IMG/VR virus record: IMGVR_UViG_3300024339_000480
Location: 1-50,702 of that record
Direction: 5' to 3' (one strand)
DNA: 50,702 bases
Origin: a virus
Position 1 is the first letter of the stretch. Every line of letters begins with the position of its first letter. A program made the position numbers and the translations under genes. The notes under the pieces were generated by a model. The model ran no database searches. It had not been told where the DNA came from and saw only the letters and a program-made list of their open reading frames with translations. Positions 33,601 to 43,000 of this stretch are shown in pieces.

Positions 33601-34075
33601 TACCGAGCCTGAGGCACCTACAATAGATGAACTTACCATCGCGTACCAATCGTTGGACGACTTTAAAATGTTAAGTGATAATATTGTGTTAAACAGTGCT
33701 GTATTTAAAACATTGTTTGGAGATAAATCAGAAGATCAACTAAGAGCATTTATTAAAATAGTTAAAGATCGTAAAACTTTAGTGAGTGACAATGAGATTA
33801 AGAGTCGCGTAATAGCCGCTATTAATGAATACTTCGATATTGATAATTGGGACTTTGGGGATACATTTTTCTTCTCTGAGCTATCAGCATTTTTACACAA
33901 TCAATTAGGTGACATAATTGGTTCTGTTGTATTGGTGCCTAAAGATCCAAGCCTAGCATTTGGTGAGTTATATGAAGTTAGATCACAAGCTAACGAAATA
34001 TTCGTTAGTTCAGCAACTGTTAATGATGTTGTAGTTATTAATTCATTAACTACTGAAACATTAGGAGTAGGTTAA
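30665..34075 (+). CDS. 6: Baseplate wedge protein, T4 gp6 (baseplate J-like)
   Basis: 1136 residues, nearly twice T4 gp6 (660). The N-terminal part is typical: NFETLRKSFVDYLEQFYPEN, FIALIDLMAFMGQSLSYRTD (about 60-79), ARENFIDTAERRDSVIKLANLVGY-like segment, and later ISLVFGDGVFGEIPSG, the baseplate J core. Gp6 dimers form the wedge ring. The extra C-terminal region (about 500 residues) has loose beta-rich sequence with FKMLSDNIVLNS and FKTLFGDKSEDQLRAF near the end. One base separates its stop from the giant gene start, so the two are co-expressed. Confidence 0.5.
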   Translation: MATTSRQTSIFGVQDWRSIYKTFNEADFQSYNFETLRKSFVDYLEQFYPENFNDFVESSEFIALIDLMAFMGQSLSYRTDLNTRENFIDTAERRDSVIKLANLVGYTPKRNETSTGFLKVDSISTTENVFDFNNNSLANVTIRWFDQTNPDWQEQFTAIINAMLVSSQSIGRASNVAEILGITHSEYTIKLTNNLLPAIPFTSTVDDINMTFEAIHSTSVNDTKIYEPAPRASNSLNVLYRDDHNGFGSTNTGYFFYFKQGVLDSRDFTVSERIANRTINVDIEGINNSDVWLYQVNQTTGDLTLWEQVESVFAINEQSGITERQVYSITSRSNDQISLVFGDGVFGEIPSGSFRVYVRSGNGLDYVINPENISSVSLTIPYISRTNKIETVTFNVSLQQNISNSESREDLDDIKLNAPARFYTQNRMVNGEDYNNFPYTQFSSIIKSKAINRSSVGVSRYLDLVDPTGKFSSINIFGNDGLIYEEFTEEEFTFTFVDNNDIETAIVNQLEPILGLSGSTQFYYDKFTRPALNSGGSSIDMQWDQISSLVNETTGYFTETGSSTVLPVGSSEADNKQFIVEGALIRFEPPVGQYFDKNNKLQSGVPLQSGDRTVIWASVINLDGNGAAVNTDGTGPVTLNSFVPTNAIPTEVVSVFNVDLSFDFKQEMLQQIELFRNFGIGYDNTIGEWYIINSDNLDTSGEFSDAFAKDTSNTNKDASWIAKFIATNSIYTVSARLLKYFFASVLETRFFFDSHDRIFDASTGHVISDTIYVLKTNTKTSAGSEPLLTELAFDIIGQPVEADGYINNHLVEVSLAGIADHLEHSHSRSIHGDSHPDSFTDLVNTTVSPTDRVFSQRTVDADNLEKFIPLGENVVNEDYTTEISIEDDISTFEVGQLFYATTDDKFFEVTLNGGDKILTERTDIILKVGRDGLQFRYNHNSGETHRINPGITNIIDIFLVTSSYHNEYKQYLEDSTDTITEPEAPTIDELTIAYQSLDDFKMLSDNIVLNSAVFKTLFGDKSEDQLRAFIKIVKDRKTLVSDNEIKSRVIAAINEYFDIDNWDFGDTFFFSELSAFLHNQLGDIIGSVVLVPKDPSLAFGELYEVRSQANEIFVSSATVNDVVVINSLTTETLGVG

Positions 34076-34076
34076 G

Positions 34077-37000
34077 ATGGCGCGATTTCGTTCGGTAGAT
34101 CTGCTACCTGAGATTTTTAAAACTAGCACTAATAAAAAATTCCTAAGTGCTACTCTTGATCAATTAGTTCAAGAACCAAAAGTTAAAAAAACACAAGGCT
34201 TTGTTGGCAGAAAGTTCGGTGCTGGTGTTGATCCTAGCGATGATTATGTATTAGAACCAACTACTATTCGTTCAAATTATCAGTTTGAACCTAGTGTTGT
34301 GTTTGAGCGTGATAATCCAAATGATGTTATTACATATCCTGGCCTAATTGATGCTGTAAACGTTAATGGCGCAAATACAGCACGTCACGATTTATTGTTC
34401 AATAGTGAGATATATAGTTGGGACCCGTTAATTGATTTCGATAAGTTCATTAACTACAGTCAATACCACTGGCTACCAAATGGTCCCGATAGTGTAGATG
34501 TTAGTTCATCTGATATTGTGTTAACGGATAATTTTACTGTAACACAGGATTTCCCTGTCAATGCTTATAATTTAAGTGGGTCAGATGGAGTCAATCCAAC
34601 ACTTACCTTAGTTCGCGGGGGGTCGTATACATTTAATGTTATTCAACCTAGTAATTTTTATATTCAAATAGAGCCTGGTACAGATGGTTTACTAAATTCT
34701 TCTCCTAACATAAACACTCGTTCTGTGCTTGGTGTTGTTAACAACGGCGAAGACAACGGAACAGTTACTTTTAATGTACCAGATGTCGATGCTCAACAAT
34801 TTTACTATGATTTAACGGATATTGAATCTGTAGATTTGGCTACCACTGCACGATTTGATAGCATTCACGGTAAGTATATTAGTGAATTAGTTGATATTGA
34901 CGGTATTACAGATTTAAACAATAGAACTATTGTATTTTTGAATGACACTCCGGGTGATTCGGCTGATTTAGGATGGCAATATCTTGATCTGTTTGATAAT
35001 GAGACAATACCATTCGATTCTGTTAATTTCGACAACACAGTTTTTATTCCTCTGCAAGCAGATAGATACAGTATCTACAGAATAATATATGTGTTGGATG
35101 CAGAAGGTGATCCTTATATAACATTAAATAAAATTCAATCTATCGATAATTTAGAAAAGTTTACAATTGGATTTGGTGATCAGTATGGTAATATTGGGTT
35201 TTATAAGAACTCGACTGGGTTTTTTGAACAAATTCCGTTATTAACCGCAGTACTGAATACGTTGTATTACCAGGACGATACTAATCCATTAATGGTTGGT
35301 GTTATTAACATAGTAGATGAGGCTGAAGCAACTGTATTAAACATAAGTGATATTATCGGTCAGATAAACTACACTAGTGTTAATGATGTAAAGTTCACCA
35401 ATGGTCTAAAAGTAATCTTTAGAGGCAATGTTAACCCAGCATCATTTCAGAACAACGAATATTATGTTGAATGCGTAGGCGAAGGCATTCAGTTAATCCC
35501 GGTAACTAGTTTAGTTACTCCAGAGACATACGTTAATAATCTATCAGAGTCATGGGACAGATTACCATGGGACAGCGATTTATTTGGAGGTGCATTAAAT
35601 GCACCGTTAGATTTAGATTATCTTACAATTAGTAGAGCAAGTCTAGACTTAAATGCTTGGTCTAGAAGCAATAGATGGATACATATTGATGTTATTGAAC
35701 AAACAGCCGAATACAATAATACTACTGCTGTAATTGACAACGAAGTTAAAGCAAAACGACCTATTATTGAGTTTAAGAAAGGACTAAGGTTATTTGATCA
35801 TGGAACACTAAGTAAAGACCCAGTTGATATTATAGATTTTACTGAATTAGATGCATTTAGCAATATCAACGGTATGTTACCTGGTACAGTTCCGCTAATA
35901 GATGGTTATACAATACAAGAAGGCGCAAGAATTATTTTCGCGGCTGATACAGACAATAACGTAAGAAATAAAATATACGAAGTTCGTTTTGAGGATTTTG
36001 ATGGCATAGGTGTAGATCAAATACATTTAGTCCCATCTAGCGACGCCGACGTTGAAATAGATCATGTTGTTGTTATTTTATTTGGCACAACATTACAAGG
36101 CAAAATGTTCAGATACACTGGAACAGAATGGGATGAAGCACAGCAAAAAACAGCAGTGAACCAAGCTCCGTTATTTGATGTGTTTGATACATCCAGTGAT
36201 AGTTTGGCTAGTATAGCTTACACAAATTCTACATTTAGTGGAACTCCGTTGTTTAGCTATCAAGTAGGTGCTGGCGTAAATGACACAGTTTTAGATTTTC
36301 CATTAACATTCCAGAATATCAATAACATAGGTGATATTGTATTCGACAATAATTTGTACAAGGACTCGTTTACATTTACGCTGGTTAATGACGAGTCAGG
36401 GTTAGAGGTAGAGACAACCGCAAAAATAGAGGCTGGGTTCCCGCGTGTATATACATCAAGAACAGATTTTTCAGATAAGCTAGGTTGGACAACCTTTGCA
36501 GAAGATGATGCAATTCATCAGATATTTACTTTTGTGTACGATGCTAATCCACTAGTACTAGATGTTGCGCCAAGGATAGATATCAACATATCAGCAATAA
36601 AAGTGTTCATAGAGAACACTTTTATACTTCCATCCGAATATACTATAGTTGCTGACAATCCCTCGACGACAATTACTTTTACTAGCACAGTAGATATAGG
36701 CAGTAACATTGAAGTTAAAATTATCAGTGAACAGAATAGCCAAGTTGGTTATTATGATATTCCATATAATTTACAGAATAACATTTTTAATGAGAACTCA
36801 GAGACACTAACACTAGGATCAATTAGAAACCATTACACTAGTATTGCACAGAATGTAACTAATTTAGAGGGTGTTATAAACGGATCTAATAATACAAGAG
36901 ATATTGGGTTCTTATCGTCGTTTGGTAATGCAATTATACAACATAGTGCTCCAGTTGCTCCTATGGCTACATTTTTACGCAACGAAGAATATGATTTCTT

Positions 37001-40000
37001 TAAGTCGGTTAAATTTGTATCCGAGCAGTACGAGAAGTACAAAAATCAAGTATTAGATTATGTAGCTAGGAATGATGTATTTGGATTAACAGCTAATATA
37101 ATATTAGATAATGCTATTAAAACCATAACCCACAGTAAATCGCCTACTAGTGCGTTCTACTTGAGTGATATGGTACCTTCTGGCACAGATTTTACGTCTA
37201 TGACATATACAGTTACAGCAATAAGCATAAATTCATTTGCTACAGCTAATGTATATGATTTTACGACTGCTAACCATGCGAGTTTATTAGTATACTTAAA
37301 TGGTGATTTATTGACTGTTGGTATGGATTATACAGTAGCAACAGATGGACCAAGAATAGAAGTATTAGTAACATTAGACGAAGATGATACAGTAGAAATT
37401 AGAGAATATACTAGCACGGTTGGTTCATACATGCCGAGTACTCCCACTAAGTTAGGATTGTATCCAAAATACCTTCCCAAAAAATATGTAGATAGTTCAT
37501 ACATCAACAATACCGAAGTAATTCAAGGCCACGATGGAAGTATTACAGTAGGGTTTGGCGACATCAGAGATGATGTGTTGTTAGAATTAGAAACAAGAAT
37601 TTACAATAACATCAAAGTTAATTCAGTGTTGCCAATAGAACCTGGGGATATAATCCCAGGCAAGTTCCGTAATACATCATATTCTGATATTGATATCACA
37701 AACATACTTAGTACTAGTTTTCTAAGTTGGGTTGGATGGCATAGATTAGATTACAGAACACAAGATTATGATTCTACTAACGAGTTCACTTTTAACTATA
37801 GCACAGCAGGTAGTAGTATAGATAATAGTGTTTTAAAAGGTCATTGGAGAGGGATTTATAAACATTACTTCGATACAGATACTCCACACCTTACACCGTG
37901 GGAGATGCTCGGTCTTACAATTATGCCAACTTGGTGGGAAGATGAATACGGACCTGCCCCTTATACTAGTGGTAATTTAGTCTTGTGGGATGATCTCGAA
38001 GCAGGAATAATCAAAGAACCGGGGAATGAGCACACAGATACTCGTTATGTTCGACCTGGGTTAACAACAATTTTACCTGTTAATAGTTTAGGCGAATTAG
38101 TAAGCCCATTCCAATCTGTAGTAAAGGACTACAATACAGTAGACTTTATGAAGAGCTGGGTAGTAGGCGACGTTGCTCCAGTGGAATCATCTTGGAGACG
38201 TAGCAGTGATTGGCCGTTTGTTGTACAGCGGTTATACGCATTAACCAAACCAGCACAGTTCTTTGCACTATCAGTTGATAGAGATCGTTACGCATTTGAC
38301 ACAACATTACAGCAATTCTTATATGATGGGCGTACTAGGTTAGACACAAGAACAATAGAAATAAGCGATACAGACTCAAAACACAGTTATACAATTTGGA
38401 TTCGTAATTATAACAAGTACCATGGGTTTAATCAACTCACGACTCTAGTGGATGAGTTAGCTAACTTAAATGTAAAACTGTGCTATAGGATGGCATCATT
38501 TACTGATAAGAAATATTTAAAAGTATTTTCTGATAACATTAGCCCTGATAGTGATAAGCCAGGGCTGATAATACCAGACGAAAGCTATCAGTTATTATTG
38601 TATAAGAATCAAATATTTAATGAAATACAGTATTCATCTGTTATTGTACAAAGAACAAGTGATGGGTACGCTGTACACGGCAATAGTATCACAGATAGAA
38701 TATTCAATATATTAAATAGCATTCCAAATCAAAATTTTGATACCTTGACTGTTGGTACTGATGCATTTAGAATCCCCAAAGATTTTACTAATATAATAAC
38801 AGTAGTCCCATATGGGTATGTGTTTACATCAGTTAATGGTGTTGTCGACTTCTTAGTTAGTTACGGTAGGTTCTTAGAAGTACAAGGGTTTATATTTGAC
38901 CGCGAAAACGGTATTGTTAATTGGGTGCAGATGGCACAAGAGTTTATAGCGTGGGCTAATCAAAATTGGATTACAGGTAGTCTAATTAATTTGAACCCAT
39001 CTGCAACAACATTAGAGTTTGATAAAGAATTATCGATCGTTGACAGCATTACACAAGACCAAGCATCATTGCCGTTGGATCAAAATATGCACCCACTAAC
39101 AAGCGACGATTATGTTATTGATAGGCTAGATAACAGTTTTAAAATCACAATGTTGAATGATAAAACAGTTAGCTACCTAAAAGTTAAATTAACTAGCTTC
39201 GAGCACTTGTTAATGTTAGATAACACGAGTATATTTAACGACTTAATCTACAATCCTACATTAGGGTTAAGACAGAACAGAGTTAGAATTAATGGATTAA
39301 CTACATTTGAATGGAATGGTCAAGTAGATGCACAAGGGTTTATATTAAGTCAAACAGATACAGAAGAGTGGAAAAGCAATCGAGAATATAAGAAAGGCAA
39401 TGTTGTTGAATATAAAAATCAACTATGGAGCGCATTAGTTAAGATCGAACCAGCAGAAGAGTTCAATATTAGTACGTGGCAACTGCTAGATTCTAATAGT
39501 ATATCTGACGGTTTATTACCTAATATAGCTAATAAAGCACAACAGTTTACTAATTATTACGACAAAAAAGTTGCTAACTTAGAGACTGATGGTGATCTGT
39601 TAGGGTTTGGGCTAACAGGGTTTAGACAGAGATCTTATCTCGACGCATTAAACTTAGACGATACTAGTCAATATAATGTATACAGTAAGTTAATCCGTGA
39701 AAAAGGTACAAAAGGCAATGTTGATTTATTTAGAAGTATTAAGTTAGATAAACAAGAATACGAATATAATACATTTGAAAATTGGGCTGTTAGAGAGGCT
39801 ATCTATGGAGCTAGTGATAATAACGCATTTATCGATCTATCTCTAAGTTTGACCAACTTACAATCCAATCCGCATGTAATTGAGATTGGGACAACTAGCG
39901 AATTTGTTGGCATTGACCAGTTTATAAACTTAACTGATGTTTACAGACAAAGTGAAGTACATAGTACTAAGAATATTTTACCAATAACTCAACCTAATTT

Positions 40001-43000
40001 AACAACAGATATTAATTTACCGAGTGCAGGTTTTGTACACGAAGATGATGTTGATATTGCGTTATTTGAGTTGAGCAATATTACTAATACACAAGTTAGT
40101 AGTTTAGTAGAAGACTCGACTATCTGGGTTGCCAAAGATAACGCATTCGACTGGAATGTTTATAGAGCAGAAGAGATTAGTGCTACATTGATAACAATAG
40201 GCAGTGGGAGTATTACCCTTACCTTTAACACTTCTTCTGGGTTAGCTATTAACGATAAGATTGCAATACAACATAATAATACAACAATCAGTAGCGTACA
40301 TATAGTAACAGCAGTAGAACCAACGTCGGCGGATAGCATAGAGGTAACTGTGGACAACATTGTCTTAACAGCAGATCAGTTTGGGCAAGTAATTGTTGAG
40401 GGTAGTATAGAAGACGAGATATTCGTACCAAGCGGCGATGATATAGACAATACAGCAGATACAATACTATTCACAGCAGATAGCGAAGTAAAAGTATTTA
40501 AGTTACTATCAGCAAGAATACCAAGTATTAGTAGCAATCCATATACTTCTGGAAAAGTATGGGCAGATGACAACTATACAACATACGAGTTTAATTCGTC
40601 TTCTTCAGTATTTGATGTTGTAAGATCACAGCCAACTTCTATTGTAGATACTAGTTTAATCAATGTTATTAAACTTTACTATAAAGACACGTCGGCAATT
40701 TTGCCTATAGATTTTATTGATCCAATAAACGGTAAAATGCTAGGCGTAGTTGATCAAAATATAGATTATACAGGTGCTGTTGATTTAGCATTGTATAATT
40801 CAGATAATAGTTCTGATACACTGTGGGGCGCAGAACATATTGGAGAAATATGGTGGGATACAATCGATGTTAGATTCGTAGATTATAACCAAAATGATAT
40901 AGATTATGCAAGTAAAAAATGGGGGACTCTATTCCCAGGAAGTACAGTTAGTGTTTATGAGTGGATAGAGAGTGATTTTCCACCTGATCGATATCAAGGT
41001 AAAGGAACTGTTAGGAATACAACAGACTTTACATCAATGGCTAGTATTAACAGTAGTAGAATTATTACAACCAAATATTATTTCTGGGTAACTAATTTAC
41101 CTGATATTAATACTAAAGCAGGCAAGACATTAAGTACTATGTTAATAAGTTCTTATATCTCGTCTCCTGCTGGTTCTGGTGTTTCTTATGCTTCTTTAAT
41201 TAAAGAGAATGTAATAGGATTGCACAATGTACAGAATCTATTAACTAGCGAATCTGTTTTACACATTAATTACGACAAGACATTTAATAATGATAACATA
41301 TTCAGCGAATATTCGTTAATTAAAGAAGATAAAAACACTGACTTCTTAACAGATAATTTATATCTTAAACTGTTAGATAGCTTAATTGGAGTTAATACGT
41401 TAGGAAGTATAGTCCCGGATCCGTTATTAAACGATGCTGAGAAGTACGGTGTTAGTTTCCGTCCTAGACAATCAATGTTTATTGATAAAGAGAAAGCATT
41501 AACGAATTATCTAACAAATTTTAACACTTATATTAAACAATTCGCAATAAGCGAACAAAATGTGTTTAATTTATTGGACAGCAAAGATCCTGTGCCGAGT
41601 GTAGGTAGTTTTGATTTCCAAGTCTTAAACTTAGACGAATTGGCATTCCAAAATTTACTATTAGTGCCAGCAGGATTCAAATATCTTGTGTTAACAGATT
41701 CTAATAACAATAATGGCTGGTCAATATATGAAGTAGATACAAGACCGTCGACATTTTTAGTTTCTACACAATCATTTAGAACTAATCGGTACTGGGATTT
41801 TATTGATTGGCACGACTCGAGCATTAATTCTAGTGTTATTCCAGAAGAGACAGTTACACAATTCTCAGATTTATTAACATTAGATGTAGTAGAGGGAACT
41901 ATTGCAAAAGTAACGACCAACCCTTCTAATAAATTTGAATTTTATAGATTCGATGAAGGAAGCTGGGTTAGAGTAGCATTGGAAGATGGCACAATTGCAA
42001 TTAACATTACAACAGCAAAAGACGCACCAACAGAATTACGCCAAATCTTAAAAGCAATCAATGAAGAAGTTCTAATTGGTGACATGAAGATACAACGTAA
42101 TGTGTTGATGGTGCTGATGTTTAACTACATTCTATCCGAACAAGGTAATGTTAATTGGTTATACAAGACAAGCTTTGTTGATGTTGAAAACAATGTCCGT
42201 GAATTAGCACGATTCCCTGTATTCCAACAAGACAACCATGACATAATTATCGATTATATTACAGAAGCTAAACCGTATCATGTTCTTCTTAAAGAATTCC
42301 TGTTTATATATAATAAATTAGATGAAGTAAACGGTAATGTTACTGATTTTGATGTTCCTGTGTATTTTGACACAACATTTGGTAAATTTATTAGCCCAGT
42401 GCTAGACTATGATGGGGTTATACTAACATCGGATCAAAGTAATTTTGACGAAGATGGCATTGGGTTAAGAGTATCCAACCCTAATATCTGGACTACAAAT
42501 CCATTGGATAGTTGGTTTACTAATCATCTGTTAAGTATAGATAGTATTATTGTATCTAATGGTGGCACTGGTTATAGCGTAGTACCAATTGTAACAATTA
42601 CAGGTGATGCTACGACGCCAGCAACTGCAACCGCTAGAATAGATAGTGCTGGGCAAGTTATTGAAATAACATTAGATACAGCAGGATCTGGATATTTAAC
42701 AACACCAGTTGTAACAATTACAGGTGGCAATGGCACAGATGCATTAGCAGTGCCGATGATGGATAACAATAAAGTTAGATCATTAACTACAATAATTAAG
42801 TACGATAGATATCAATACGATACAACTATTGTTGAGTGGGAACCTAATATATGGCACGATGGTGAACAGTTATTCAGACAAAATAATGTAGTATATAAAG
42901 CAAACTCAACTCATACTCACGCAGTAGATCATACTGCTGATGTGTCCTTGACTGTTACCGCGGACATGTTTTTAAATGCAGACGTTGCTGAGTTTACATA